This document shows positions 1 through 9,607 of a stretch of 64,000 nucleotides of DNA, in pieces; positions within the stretch are counted from its first letter, which is position 1, and every line of letters starts with the position of its first letter. Source of the stretch: Nodosilinea sp. FACHB-141 (GTDB taxonomy: Bacteria > Cyanobacteriota > Cyanobacteriia > Phormidesmidales > Phormidesmidaceae); the NCBI RefSeq assembly GCF_014696135.1, contig NZ_JACJPP010000007.1:1-64000 (forward strand), written 5' to 3'. Below the pieces are notes generated by a model, which was not told the origin of the DNA, did no database searches, and worked only from the letters and a program-made list of their open reading frames with translations. A program made the translations under genes and the position numbers.

Positions 1-317
1 AGCCACTCATCGAGGGAAGCGGCTTCCCAGATGGGGTAGAAGTGCAGGCCGATGGCGTTTGACGAGGGCACAACGGCACCGGAGATGATGTTGTTGCCGT
101 ACATCAGAGAACCGGCAACAGGCTCACGGATGCCGTCAATATCGACCGCAGGAGCGGCGATAAAGGCGATCACAAAGCAGATGGTGGCGGTGAGCAGTGT
201 AGGGATCATCAACACGCCGAACCAGCCTACATACAGGCGATTCTCGGTGCTGGTAATCCACTGACAAAACTGCTCCCAAGCTCCCGCATTATCGCGGGCG
301 CGAAGAGAAGTAGTCAT
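1..317 (-). CDS. psbA: Photosystem II D1 protein, N-terminal part (gene runs off the left edge)
   Basis: Reading leftward from the ATG at 315-317 gives MTTSLRARD, then the D1 core with [53 protein letters not shown] and [12 protein letters not shown]. This is the D1 reaction-centre subunit of photosystem II, a thylakoid membrane protein that binds P680 chlorophylls, pheophytin, QB and part of the Mn cluster. About 105 of the usual 360 residues lie in the window, covering the stromal N-terminus, the first transmembrane helix and the start of the lumenal loop. Residue 130, which separates low-light from high-light D1 forms in cyanobacteria, lies outside. A leader of roughly 110-200 bases precedes it. 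Identification is essentially certain. Confidence 0.97.
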   Translation of the reverse strand, partial: MTTSLRARDNAGAWEQFCQWITSTENRLYVGWFGVLMIPTLLTATICFVIAFIAAPAVDIDGIREPVAGSLMYGNNIISGAVVPSSNAIGLHFYPIWEAASLDEW

Positions 318-427
318 AGTAAGAGTCCAGTGAATAACAACGAAAAATGGATGATGAATGCGCCACTAGAGATCCAAGCCCAGAAGTAAAAAATATCTGT
401 GGGAAGCTAAGGCCCCACACTAGACCT

Positions 428-458
428 GGCATAGTGACTCACTTCTATGCAGTGTAAA
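428..458 (-). promoter_or_regulatory. psbA: Candidate psbA promoter
   Basis: On the minus strand TTTACA (453-458) is followed after 19 bases by TATGCC (428-433). This gives -35-like and -10-like elements about 110 bases ahead of the psbA start. Similar TTTACA/TAT hexamers are typical of cyanobacterial psbA promoters. The spacing is slightly long and no start site is proven. Confidence 0.4.
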
Positions 459-523
459 GTTTCTCTTTTCTACAGAAAACGCTGAGAAAAGAAAGTTTAT
501 TTCGTTGCACAAAAGTAAATGGC

Positions 524-964
<441 letters not shown>

Positions 965-2479
965 TTAATTACAAACTTTCTGCGCTAGCGGTTTGACAGT
1001 GGGGCTGTGGAGAATCTTACCGTCGTAGCTAAAGCGGGAGCCGTGGCAGGGGCAATCCCAGCTTTTCTCGGCCTGATTCCATGCGACGATGCAGCCCAGG
1101 TGGGGGCACACAGCAGAAACGGTGTGCAGCTGATCGTTGTCATCTCGGTAGGCGGCGACTTTGGCTCCTTTGTGGGTGACAAGTTTGCCTTCTCCATGGT
1201 TGACGCTATCAGTGGAATCAAACAGGCCTTTGAAGCGATCGCCCATCCAGTGCGACCCGACATCCAAATTTTGCTGAACTGAGGTCTTGGTGACCAAGGG
1301 CGTCGGGCGAGTAGCGTCGTATAGGTCTGCCCAGGGGTGTCTATGGCCCAAAATGCTGTCCGCTAGCACTATACCTGCGAGCACTGACTTGGTCATGCCC
1401 CAGAGGCTAAACCCGGTGGCGACGTAGGTATGCTGGTGGGCCAAGGTGAGCTTGCCGATGTAGGGCAGCTTGTCGAAGGATTTATAGTCTTGGCTCGACC
1501 AGCGATAGGCGGGTTCGACCCCAAAGTGGTTGCGCAGAAAGTCTTCTAAACGCTGGTAACGTTCGTCGGTGGCGTCGTCTTGACCGACTTTATGGCCCTC
1601 ACCGCCGACCAGCAGCAGTAGCCCGCCATCGTCGGTAGGGGTAGTGCGAATAGAGCGGTAGCCTTCGCCGACACCAATGTACATGCCCTGGGGAGCGCGG
1701 CTGGCGTCGATGTGCCCCCCAACCAGATAAGACCGCTGGGGATAGCTCTTGGCAAAGAAAAGCCCAATATCCAGAATGGACGGGTTGGTGGCAACCACCA
1801 CGTCTTGAGCGATGACCGTAGGCCCATTTTGGGTGCTCACTCGGCCAGGGCCATCGTCTTTAACGGTGTCTACTCGGGTTTGCTCAAAGACGTGGCTGCC
1901 GTTACCGGGTAGGGTAGCTGCGATCGCCAACATAAACTTGCGCGGATGAAACTGCGCCTGATCGGGCAGCATGATCGCTCCTGTGACCGACAGAGGCAGG
2001 TCTACGCTCTCGATAAAGGTAGCGGAGAGACCCACGCTCTGGGCCGCTTCTAATTCATCTTTGATCTGTTCGAGCCCAGCCTGATCGGTAGCGAAGGTGT
2101 AGTTGGCTTTGCGTTCAAAGTCGCAGTCAATGTTTTCGGCGGCGATTAACTCGGATAGGTGGGCGATCGCAGCCTGGTTCGACTCTGCGTAGAGCCGTGC
2201 TTTCTCGCTGCCGTGCTGGTCAATTAAATCTGCATAGATCAGCTGTTGTAGGGCAGATACTTTAGCGGTGGTGTGGCCCGAGGTGCCTTGTCCAATGCGA
2301 TCGGCCTCAATCAATGCCACGGTCTTTCCGGCTTGCTTAAGCAGCTTGGCAGTCATCACCCCCGCTAGCCCAGCACCCACTATCGCCACATCTACCGTCA
2401 CATCCTGACTCAGGGCTGGGTAGGTAGAAGGCAATGTCGAATCAATCCAGTAAGAAACATGCCTGCCGGTGCGAGTCAT
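965..2479 (-). CDS. FAD-dependent oxidoreductase with C-terminal Rieske [2Fe-2S] domain
   Basis: The 504-residue protein has an N-terminal DadA/GlpO-like FAD fold with the dinucleotide motif GAGLAG at residues 35-40, followed by the EADRIGQGTSGHTTAK segment. The C-terminus is a Rieske domain with CPHLGC (Cys458, His460) and CPCHG (Cys476, His479), matching the C-x-H...C-x2-H cluster ligands. Such fusions are common in cyanobacteria and related bacteria and are annotated only as FAD-dependent oxidoreductase/Rieske proteins; the substrate is unknown. It has no signal peptide, so it is probably cytosolic. The start ATG is at 2477-2479. The next upstream gene on the same strand is marR, 149 bases away. 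Confidence 0.92.
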   Translation of the reverse strand: MTRTGRHVSYWIDSTLPSTYPALSQDVTVDVAIVGAGLAGVMTAKLLKQAGKTVALIEADRIGQGTSGHTTAKVSALQQLIYADLIDQHGSEKARLYAESNQAAIAHLSELIAAENIDCDFERKANYTFATDQAGLEQIKDELEAAQSVGLSATFIESVDLPLSVTGAIMLPDQAQFHPRKFMLAIAATLPGNGSHVFEQTRVDTVKDDGPGRVSTQNGPTVIAQDVVVATNPSILDIGLFFAKSYPQRSYLVGGHIDASRAPQGMYIGVGEGYRSIRTTPTDDGGLLLLVGGEGHKVGQDDATDERYQRLEDFLRNHFGVEPAYRWSSQDYKSFDKLPYIGKLTLAHQHTYVATGFSLWGMTKSVLAGIVLADSILGHRHPWADLYDATRPTPLVTKTSVQQNLDVGSHWMGDRFKGLFDSTDSVNHGEGKLVTHKGAKVAAYRDDNDQLHTVSAVCPHLGCIVAWNQAEKSWDCPCHGSRFSYDGKILHSPTVKPLAQKVCN

Positions 2480-2628
2480 AGCAGAAAACCAGGATTGGGG
2501 AGATCACTAATCTTCCTAAACTTCGCTGTTGCCCCCCTCACTCCTAAGGCAAGGATCGGACTGCGCCTTTCAATAGACGATTCTCTCCTTTGGCCAAAGT
2601 GACCAAGAGCGTATGACGGTTCCCACCG

Positions 2629-3075
2629 CTAAAACGCTTGCCGCAGCTGCCCTAGTAGCACCCGCAACTGCTCCAGATTGGCCGCATCTAGATGGTCAAA
2701 GCGCTCTTTGAGGTGAGCAATATGGGCTGGAAACACGTCCTCAAAGACCTGGTTTCCCTCAGGCGTCAGCTGCACAATGACGCTGCGTCGATTATCTGCG
2801 GGAGTCGATCGCTGCACTAGCTGCTTCTGCACTAAGCGATCGACTACCCCGGTCAGAGTGCCCTTGGTGATCAGCGTTTTTTCACCAATGTCACCCATGG
2901 TCATGCCCTGGGTGTTACCTAGGGTGGCGATGACATCAAACTGGGCGGGGGTCAGATCAAACTGCCGCACATGGGCGTCAGAGTAGGCCGAAAAGGCCTG
3001 GTAGGCCCGTGCCAGCTCCCGTATCACTGCAATAAATGGCTCTTGTGCAGCTTTAGCAGGTGAAGCAGAGGCCAT
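2629..3075 (-). CDS. MarR family transcriptional regulator
   Basis: A winged-helix regulator of about 148 residues. Recognisable elements are the helix-turn-helix block MTMGDIGEKTLITKGTLTG followed by VVDRLVQKQLVQR and the wing DNRRSVIVQLTPEG, with dimerisation helices at both ends. The ATG at 3073-3075 is preferred; an in-frame TTG at 3082-3084 adds three residues. The gene lies 35 bases downstream of the carotenoid oxygenase gene on the same strand. A palindrome sits in that gap (3099-3115), suggesting autoregulation. The ligand and the rest of the regulon are unknown. Confidence 0.92.
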   Translation of the reverse strand: MASASPAKAAQEPFIAVIRELARAYQAFSAYSDAHVRQFDLTPAQFDVIATLGNTQGMTMGDIGEKTLITKGTLTGVVDRLVQKQLVQRSTPADNRRSVIVQLTPEGNQVFEDVFPAHIAHLKERFDHLDAANLEQLRVLLGQLRQAF

Positions 3076-3098
3076 CGGCAGCAACTCGTACAGTTCTA

Positions 3099-3115
3099 GT
3101 TAGATTAATTCTAAC
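3099..3115 (-). promoter_or_regulatory. Candidate MarR operator (inverted repeat)
   Basis: GTTAGATTAATTCTAAC has 6-base arms GTTAGA/TCTAAC around a TTAAT centre. It is an AT-rich palindrome of the size MarR dimers bind, 23 bases upstream of the marR ATG. It overlaps the stop codon of the upstream carotenoid oxygenase gene (3111-3113). Binding is inferred only from position and symmetry. Confidence 0.5.
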
Positions 3116-4601
3116 CTTGAGCTTCCTCTAAGCTGCGGTCTGGGCCAAAGTATTGAGGCACAAAGTTGCCATGCAGGCCGTAGGGCACATGATGGGGCAG
3201 CTTGAGCCGGGCCACAGGGTCAGCGGTAATGTCGCGCCCATCTAAAATCACCAGGTCAGAGCAGCCGCGATCGGCGTTATACATCAGCACCAGCACCCAG
3301 CCATCATCCTCCTCTTGACTCTGCGGACGGGGCACAAACAGCGGCTCGCCCATAAACCCGCGTGGGGCAGCGCTCCATAGCTGAGTTTCACCCGTGTGGG
3401 TGTCGAGCTTGAGCAGGGCTTGCAGCGGCGCGTTGCCCTCAGACCCATGGGCTGTCCCTATAAATAGATGTCGGTAGGGTCGACCCAGAACGTCGGGGTG
3501 CAGGGTGGGAAATTCCACACAGCGAGAAACCAGCGTATCGACCTGGGTGGTACCTGCCGCTATATCCACCGTAAAGCGCCAGAGCTGCCCAGCCGGAACA
3601 TGGTCAAAGTCAACCTCAAGGTAGTCGCTGCCGTCTAGGGACGGGAAATTTTCGTAGCAAACGGAGTCGATAATCACCTGGCCGTCTTGTTCAAAGGCGT
3701 TGGCGTGGTGAAACACGAAGCAGGGGTCAGTCTCAATCACCTGCATGGGGTCGCCATTGCGGGGCACCAGCAGAATCTTGGTGGGCTGCTTGGGGTTGAA
3801 GCTAATGCATTCTGCCGCCCCTTTGAACCCGAGCAAGAAGGGCACTGGCCCAAAGCTCACCGGGTTTTGGAAGAAGATGGCATAGTTGGGGGTAATGGCA
3901 AAATCGTGGATGAAGGCGAAGCCAGGAATGCTGTGGCTGTACTGACTAAGGGCATTGCCCTCAGTATCGAGTTCGTAAAGAGTAATGGTGCTGGAGAGGC
4001 CAGTTTTAACCGAGAAACCCACCAGCCGCTGGTCACCGTGGTGGCCAGGGTCAACTTTAGGATGGGCCGTGAAGGAACCACCGGGGGCAATCAGGCCATT
4101 TAGATAGTCCAACCCCAGGGTGTCGAGGGTGGAGGGATCTAATCTATAGGGTTCGGCGGCTTCCCACAGGGCCAGCAGCTTGTCGGCCCAGTAGACAATG
4201 TTGGTGTTGGCGATGTTTTTGAGCTTCAGGTCAAAGGCATTGGCCAAGGGACCGCCGGGCTTCTGGGTGCCAAAGACGCCTCTGTAAAGCGGTTTCTGGG
4301 CCTGCTGCTCGGCTACATAGCCTTCTGTACGTACAAAGCGGTTGCGAAAGTAGGCCCGTCCATTCTGCATGGCAATGCTGCTGATCATGCCGTCGCCGTC
4401 GAAGGGGTGCTTGACGCGGTGGCCGTTGACCTCGAGCAGGCCAGGGCCGTTGCGAAACAGAGTGCCCTCTAGATCGGCAGGGATGGTGCCCTCAATATCG
4501 TCAATCCAGTAGCTGTATTCATGGGGTTGGGAGCGATAACCACCGCCCCAGTCTTCGAGGGAGAAGGTGGCGGCGGTGGGACGGGGTTGGGTCGCAGTCA
4601 T
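3111..4601 (-). CDS. Carotenoid oxygenase (retinal pigment epithelium protein/CCD family)
   Basis: About 496 residues from the ATG at 4599-4601 (MTATQPRP); an in-frame upstream start at 4640 is possible but adds a non-conserved leader. The four iron-binding histidine contexts of the CCD beta-propeller are visible: HPKVDPGHHG, FIHDFAIT, FHHANAFE and the C-terminal PYGLHGNFVP. The block GTLFRNGPG near the N-terminus is also diagnostic. Family members cleave carotenoids or apocarotenals with non-haem Fe(II) and O2. Which substrate is used (for example apocarotenal to retinal) cannot be read from the sequence. It lies between a BT1-type transporter gene upstream and marR downstream on the same strand. 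Confidence 0.93.
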   Translation of the reverse strand: MTATQPRPTAATFSLEDWGGGYRSQPHEYSYWIDDIEGTIPADLEGTLFRNGPGLLEVNGHRVKHPFDGDGMISSIAMQNGRAYFRNRFVRTEGYVAEQQAQKPLYRGVFGTQKPGGPLANAFDLKLKNIANTNIVYWADKLLALWEAAEPYRLDPSTLDTLGLDYLNGLIAPGGSFTAHPKVDPGHHGDQRLVGFSVKTGLSSTITLYELDTEGNALSQYSHSIPGFAFIHDFAITPNYAIFFQNPVSFGPVPFLLGFKGAAECISFNPKQPTKILLVPRNGDPMQVIETDPCFVFHHANAFEQDGQVIIDSVCYENFPSLDGSDYLEVDFDHVPAGQLWRFTVDIAAGTTQVDTLVSRCVEFPTLHPDVLGRPYRHLFIGTAHGSEGNAPLQALLKLDTHTGETQLWSAAPRGFMGEPLFVPRPQSQEEDDGWVLVLMYNADRGCSDLVILDGRDITADPVARLKLPHHVPYGLHGNFVPQYFGPDRSLEEAQG

Positions 4602-4706
4602 AGTGGGGTAGTTGAGGAGTAAGGGAGATGGGGAAGACAAGGAGGTAAGGGAGATAGAGCGAAAACCGTGGGGTGCATCCGCGAAGCGATGCGAAACCTC
4701 GATCGG

Positions 4707-6134
4707 TCACTCTCGATCGCCCACGGTTACTGGGTGTTCAGTTACATGGGTTGAGAATAAACTTGTTGAACCCATGGGCGTATCTGCCGGGGGGAGACTT
4801 TCGGCATGTTCTTCACTGCGATCGCTCACTCCCTGAGAAGAGGTGTTGGGCAGCAAAAACAGCAGGGGCAGGGGCAGCAACGTGGTGAGATTGGTGATCA
4901 GCACCAGTTCCCACAGGTTGTCGAAGTTGGTCTCGGTGACGCTAAGCCAGTGGGTCAGCACCGCGCCCAGCTCGTGGGAGAGTAGCCCAGCTAGGTTGAC
5001 CACCGACATCAGCAGCGCAAACAGGGTGGCCTCTACGCCGGGGGGGCAGAGCCGCGCCGAGAGCACTAACACCGGCATGAAGGCAATTTCGCCCATCACG
5101 GTGAGCACTAAACTGTCGCCGAGGCTAAACCACTCATCGCCAATGCCCAGGTTGCGGTTGGCGTGGGTGACCAGCAGCAGCATGCTCATGCCGAGCAGGC
5201 TAGAGAGCACTGTAGACCAGGCAAAAATGGTGCGAAAGGGCACTGTGCGCAAAAACCGCTGAAAGACCCAGATGCCAAGGAGGGCGGCCAGACTGGTAAC
5301 CAACCGCACCCGGCCCAAAAACTCGGGCTGAAAGCCTAAATCGTTAGTCGTGAAGAAAAAGAAGGCGGCGTCGGCAGTGGGGGTGGCCTGCCACAGGAAT
5401 AAGAACAGTGCGGGCATCCAGATCGCCCGCTGGCGAACGGCCTGCCAGAGCTGTTTGACCTGGTTGCCCACCACCGCCCAGCTGGGAGAATCTACCGGAT
5501 CCTCAATGATGAGCACCGCCACCAATGACACAATCAGCGGAAAGGTGGCGGTGATGCCAAAGACGGCGCGGGTGCTGATGTGCTGAAGCAGCGCGCCGCC
5601 CAGGTAAGCGGTGAGAACTCCCCCTACCGCCGAGGTGCCCCAGGCAAGGGATTGCAGCGTGCCGGCGTTGCCGAGGGATTCGCCCCGGGCCCGTTCTACC
5701 ACAAGGGAATCCACAATTACGTCGCTAACGGCAACGGAGAGGGAGCTGAGGGTGATGGCTGCGATCGCAGCCCATCCCGTCTGCACCACCGTCGCCAGCG
5801 CTAGCCAAGCTCCCGCACCCAACAGCCCAGAAAGGATGAGGTAGGGCCGCCGTCGGTAACCAAAAATCGGTAGTCCATCCGACAGCAGGCCAAACACGGG
5901 CTTGATCGTCCAAGGCAAGGTGGCGATACCGCTGAGGGCAGCTACCTCGGCAGGGGTGAGGCCTAGGTCATCTTTGAGAAAAAAGCTCACCGCTAGCCGC
6001 GCTAGGCCCAAGATGCCCTGTACGAAGTACACCAGCAAAATGGCGGCCAGTTCTGAGGTTAGGGGCTGGCCAAGCAGAAGGCGCTGCTCCACAAAACCTT
6101 TGATGCCGCTAGAAGTGGGGGAAGAAGCCGTCAT
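4707..6134 (-). CDS. Folate/biopterin transporter (BT1 family, major facilitator superfamily)
   Basis: A 475-residue polytopic membrane protein with about 12 hydrophobic segments. Signatures include LVYFVQGILGLARLAVSFFL, the loop DDLGLTPAEVAALSG, PWTIKPVFGLLSDGLPIFGYRRRPYL, and DVIVDSLVVERARGES in the cytoplasmic loop. These match the BT1/FBT family, whose cyanobacterial member in Synechocystis transports folates; other members take up biopterin. The ATG is at 6132-6134. Residues after about 440 are a hydrophilic tail. Its stop is about 105 bases upstream of the carotenoid oxygenase start, so co-transcription is plausible. Substrate choice here is inference from the family. Confidence 0.9.
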   Translation of the reverse strand: MTASSPTSSGIKGFVEQRLLLGQPLTSELAAILLVYFVQGILGLARLAVSFFLKDDLGLTPAEVAALSGIATLPWTIKPVFGLLSDGLPIFGYRRRPYLILSGLLGAGAWLALATVVQTGWAAIAAITLSSLSVAVSDVIVDSLVVERARGESLGNAGTLQSLAWGTSAVGGVLTAYLGGALLQHISTRAVFGITATFPLIVSLVAVLIIEDPVDSPSWAVVGNQVKQLWQAVRQRAIWMPALFLFLWQATPTADAAFFFFTTNDLGFQPEFLGRVRLVTSLAALLGIWVFQRFLRTVPFRTIFAWSTVLSSLLGMSMLLLVTHANRNLGIGDEWFSLGDSLVLTVMGEIAFMPVLVLSARLCPPGVEATLFALLMSVVNLAGLLSHELGAVLTHWLSVTETNFDNLWELVLITNLTTLLPLPLLFLLPNTSSQGVSDRSEEHAESLPPADTPMGSTSLFSTHVTEHPVTVGDRE

Positions 6135-6710
6135 GAATAAATCAGTCTTGCTAAATAATCGTGCTGAAATTTGTTAAGAAATGTCAATGGTTTTCCCATG
6201 ATAACCCGCTGGCTGAGGGTGGGTAGGTCGGTGACCGTGCCAGAGTACCCTGGTGCTGGGGGCAGAATCTCTATGTAGAGGCCTGTGCAGAGGCCGATGT
6301 GCCTGACTCAGCGTTCGCCATGAACTTCTTCGTTGAGAAATGTAGACGGCACGGGCGAGGCTGTAGAAAAATTTTCGTAGGGTTGGTTTGGCGGCAATCG
6401 CTAGGGATGAGGCTTGACCTGCCTCCGCTATCGAGGAGAGTGTGACGTTGCTGCTTCGTCCCCATTTTCAGTCTGATGAGATGGCGCATTTTTCTCAATA
6501 TTCAGGGATTTAGAGCCGATATTTGCCCTCAACTGCCCTTAGCCTTTGACCATTGACTCCCCTAGCGAATGCTGCAATAGTTGAGCGTAATTCTCGGGTA
6601 CGCACCAAATCTGGGGTAGTCAACGGGTTTGCGAGATAGCATACGTCCGTTGTACCTATGGACTTGGTATATTTGCCTAGCCTCCCGTTCTTTGCCTCCC
6701 CCGTCAAACG
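6135..6710. other. Intergenic region, divergent promoters expected
   Basis: 576 bases between the divergently transcribed transporter and DUF4912 genes. Short frames exist but none resembles a protein. Nothing recognisable as an RNA gene, riboswitch or mobile element was seen; promoters for both flanking genes must lie here. Confidence 0.5.
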
Positions 6711-9521
6711 ATGCAGTATTCAGTCAAGCTTCTCGTTGCCGCACTGTTTGCCCTGAGCCCAGCCGCTCACCTAGAGCTGAGGAATTTTGCCCTGGCCCAG
6801 GTGGCCCAGAGCCCGGCCTTTTCGCTGCCTGGAACTGTGCCCTCGGGCACTACCCTCTCGATTCAGAGTTCCCCCAATTTGGGCTTTGCTGCCGATGCCC
6901 TCAAGCAGGAGTTTGAGGCGGCCTACGACGGTAGTGAAGTGGGCGTGGAAGTGACCAACAGCGATGGGGCGATCGCGGCGTTGATTGACGGTGATACTGA
7001 CCTAGCAGCGATCGGGCGTCCCCTGACGGAGGAAGAGCAGGCGCAAGACTTAAATACGGTCGCCCTAGATCGAGCCAAAATTGCCATTATTATTGGTGCC
7101 GACAACCCCTTCGACGGCAACCTGACCTTTGAGCAGTTTGCTGGCATGTTTCGCGGCGACATTACCGACTGGGCTGAAGTCGGTGGAGAGCCTGGTCCAA
7201 TTCGCTTTGTCGATCGCCCCGAAGACAGCGATACGCGACGTTCGCTCAGCCAGTACGACGTCTTTAGCGGCGCTTCGTTTGAGGCTGGCCCTACTACCGA
7301 CACTGTGGCTGAAGATGACACGGCAGCAGTGATTCAGGCGTTGAACGATGACGGCATTAGCTATGCGATCGCCCCCCACGTCACCGATCAGCCGGCGGTC
7401 AAAATCGTGCCCATGCACCAGACCCTGCCCGATGACCCCCGCTATCCCTATTCGCAACCCCGCTACTTTGTCTATAAAGGTGAACCTAGCCCAGCAGTAG
7501 CTGCCTTTTTGGGCTACGCCACCTCCTCCACCGGGCAATCGGCCCTAGCTGCGGCTCAGGTTGCTGAGGTGGGAGAGGTGGCGGCAGGGGTAACTGCCCC
7601 AGGCTCCCCCGCTGCCGAAGAAACCCCAGCGGCGGCTCCTGCCGCTGGTGAGACAGACACCGCTGCCGAGGCCCCAGCCGAAGCGGCCCCGGTAGCCGAC
7701 AACAACGCTGGATTTCCCTGGTGGTGGCTGCTGCTGCCTTTAGCGGCTCTGGGTGGGTTAGCCTGGGCGATCGGTCGCAGTAGACGCGGGTTAACACCAG
7801 GCCCTGGCATCCCTGTGGATGCTCCTCCTACTGCCGAACATCCCCTTCCCACCCCAATCGATCCTGCCGTTGCTGCTTCCCCGGTTGACCCGGTTGTAGT
7901 GCCGCCTGTCGTAGTAGATGAGCCTGTAGCCGCTGCTATGCCAGAGGGGCCCGCGCCGGTTGTCGATCTTCCTGAACCTGCTCCGATCGTGCCACCTGTA
8001 CCTGAGCCTGAAATTGTCGTTGTAGATGAAGTGCCCGCTGCTCCCGAACCGGCAGTAATCCCCCCGGAGCCTGAACCGGCTATGCCCGCTGCTGTCCCCG
8101 TGACGCTGGGGCTCGCAGCCTTGGCTGCTGGGGCCGCTGCGTCAGAAGCGCCCGCGCCGGTTGTTGATCTTCCCGAACCTGCTCCGGTCGAGCCGCCTGT
8201 ACCTGAGCCTGAAATTGTCGTTGTAGATGAAGTGCCCGCTGCCCCCGGACCGGCAGTAGCCCCCCCAGAGCCTGAACCGGTCGTACCTGCTGCTGTCCCC
8301 GTGACGCTGGGGCTCGCAGGTTTGGCTGCCGGGGCCGCAGCATCTTTGGCCAGTACTGAAGATCAGTCTGCCGTTGAGGCCAGCAAATATAACGTGATCG
8401 GTCGACCCGCTGAAGGCGATATAGATCTGTCTACTATTGATGACGGTCTGCCACCCTTGCCCGACGGCTATGGCGAAAGCCGCATTGTGCTAATGCCCCG
8501 TGATCCGCAGTGGGCCTACGCCTACTGGGATACACCCAATTCTCGTAAAGAAGAGCTGCGCCGTCAGGGGGGCGAACATTTGGCCCTGCGGTTGTATGAT
8601 GTCACCGGCATCAATTTGGATAGCCAGGCTCCCCACAGTCTGCAACAGGTGGGCTGCGACGAACTGGCCCGCGAGTGGTACATGCAGATTCCGGTGAGCG
8701 ATCGCGACTACCAAGTCGAGATTGGCTACCTGACGGGCGATGGCCACTGGCTGGTGCTGGCCCGATCTAACACCATTCGCGTGCCCCCCGTTTATCCCTC
8801 CGACTGGACGGAAGAACATTTCCTCACCGTCATCTGGGACGAAAATCTGCGCGGCAAGACCATCATGACGCTGGTCGATCCTCGCGTTGAGAGGGCTGAT
8901 GCCGGTGCGCTGCATGCCCAGCTCTATTCTTTGGCCCAGGGTGGGGAAGCTCTGCGTGTGGATGGCTCTTTGTTTGGCTCGATGCAGCATGTGGCTGGGT
9001 CTATGGCACCGCCCATTAGCTCTTACATCTTCCCGTCCGGGGCGGGGTTGGGCGCGGCGGCAATGGGGCCTGGTCCGACGATGTCTGGGATGTCAGGCTT
9101 CACCCTCTCTGGCTTCCCGGGGCAAATGGCAGAATTTCCTGGCCTGACAATGTCGGGCATTGGTAGTCTCACCATGTCAGGGATTGCGGGTCTGACCATG
9201 TCTGGGGTGGGCTTCTCGGCCTCGGCGCCACCCATCCGGCCCCGCAAGTTTTGGCTAGTGGCCGATGCTGAACTGATTGTCTACGGTGCCACGGAACCCG
9301 ATGCCACCGTAACCGTGGCAGGCAACCCCATTCAGCTCAGCGAAGAAGGCACCTTCCGGTTCCAAATCTCCTTCCAGGATGGCACCGTTGAATACCCGAT
9401 TATGGCAGTGGCGGCCGATAGCGAGCAGAGCCGCAACATTCACATGACCTTTGAGCGCCAGACCCCTGAGCGACGCACCAATACTAAGGACGAAGCCCAG
9501 GAAGAGTGGCCGAATTTATAG
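6711..9521 (+). CDS. Membrane protein: phosphate-binding-like domain, TM segment, DUF4912
   Basis: 936 residues. A signal peptide (about 1-30) precedes a PstS-like substrate-binding fold (about 40-285) with SGTTLSIQSSPNLGF, DGDTDLAAIGRPLTEEE and ITDWAEVGGEPGPIRF. An Ala/Pro linker leads to one TM helix (FPWWWLLLPLAALGGLAWAIG, about 335-355) and a long Pro/Glu/Val-rich cytoplasmic linker with a 67-residue tandem repeat. DUF4912 follows (about 590-740: SRIVLMPRDPQWAYAYWD, LRLYDVTG, DYQVEIGYL). A Met-Ser-Gly repeat and a beta-rich tail (FWLVADAELIVYGATEPDATV) close the protein. The layout suggests a receptor-like protein with a periplasmic ligand domain and a cytosolic output. The ATG at 6711 gives a good signal peptide. 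Function is unknown. Confidence 0.88.
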   Translation: MQYSVKLLVAALFALSPAAHLELRNFALAQVAQSPAFSLPGTVPSGTTLSIQSSPNLGFAADALKQEFEAAYDGSEVGVEVTNSDGAIAALIDGDTDLAAIGRPLTEEEQAQDLNTVALDRAKIAIIIGADNPFDGNLTFEQFAGMFRGDITDWAEVGGEPGPIRFVDRPEDSDTRRSLSQYDVFSGASFEAGPTTDTVAEDDTAAVIQALNDDGISYAIAPHVTDQPAVKIVPMHQTLPDDPRYPYSQPRYFVYKGEPSPAVAAFLGYATSSTGQSALAAAQVAEVGEVAAGVTAPGSPAAEETPAAAPAAGETDTAAEAPAEAAPVADNNAGFPWWWLLLPLAALGGLAWAIGRSRRGLTPGPGIPVDAPPTAEHPLPTPIDPAVAASPVDPVVVPPVVVDEPVAAAMPEGPAPVVDLPEPAPIVPPVPEPEIVVVDEVPAAPEPAVIPPEPEPAMPAAVPVTLGLAALAAGAAASEAPAPVVDLPEPAPVEPPVPEPEIVVVDEVPAAPGPAVAPPEPEPVVPAAVPVTLGLAGLAAGAAASLASTEDQSAVEASKYNVIGRPAEGDIDLSTIDDGLPPLPDGYGESRIVLMPRDPQWAYAYWDTPNSRKEELRRQGGEHLALRLYDVTGINLDSQAPHSLQQVGCDELAREWYMQIPVSDRDYQVEIGYLTGDGHWLVLARSNTIRVPPVYPSDWTEEHFLTVIWDENLRGKTIMTLVDPRVERADAGALHAQLYSLAQGGEALRVDGSLFGSMQHVAGSMAPPISSYIFPSGAGLGAAAMGPGPTMSGMSGFTLSGFPGQMAEFPGLTMSGIGSLTMSGIAGLTMSGVGFSASAPPIRPRKFWLVADAELIVYGATEPDATVTVAGNPIQLSEEGTFRFQISFQDGTVEYPIMAVAADSEQSRNIHMTFERQTPERRTNTKDEAQEEWPNL
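7950..8345 (+). repeat. Tandem 201-bp direct repeat encoding a Pro/Glu/Val linker
   Basis: Two in-frame copies begin at 7950 and 8151 (period 201 bases, 67 codons). Each encodes APVVDLPEPAP, PPVPEPEIVVVDEVPAAP and PAAVPVTLGLA in turn. The copies are nearly identical at DNA level, which indicates a recent duplication inside the DUF4912 gene. Confidence 0.85.
9144..9215 (+). repeat. 24-bp coding repeat (LTMSGxxx, three copies)
   Basis: Three consecutive eight-residue units, LTMSGIGS, LTMSGIAG and LTMSGVGF, follow less regular MSGMSGFTLSGF copies. They form a short low-complexity spacer near the DUF4912 protein C-terminus. Confidence 0.7.
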
Positions 9522-9559
9522 TTTTGGGGTGAATAGAGGGCTGACGTGGGGAGGGGCCT

Positions 9560-9586
9560 AGGGTCTAGGGCTGCCCCTTAGACCCT
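9560..9586. terminator. Hairpin between convergent genes
   Basis: AGGGTCTAGGG (9560-9570) pairs with CCTTAGACCCT (9576-9586). It sits between the convergent DUF4912 and dihydropyrimidinase genes and could end transcription from either side. There is no clear U-run, so it may simply be one of the intergenic repeats of this genome. Confidence 0.35.
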
Positions 9587-9607
9587 GGACCCTGAACCTT
9601 GCACCCC

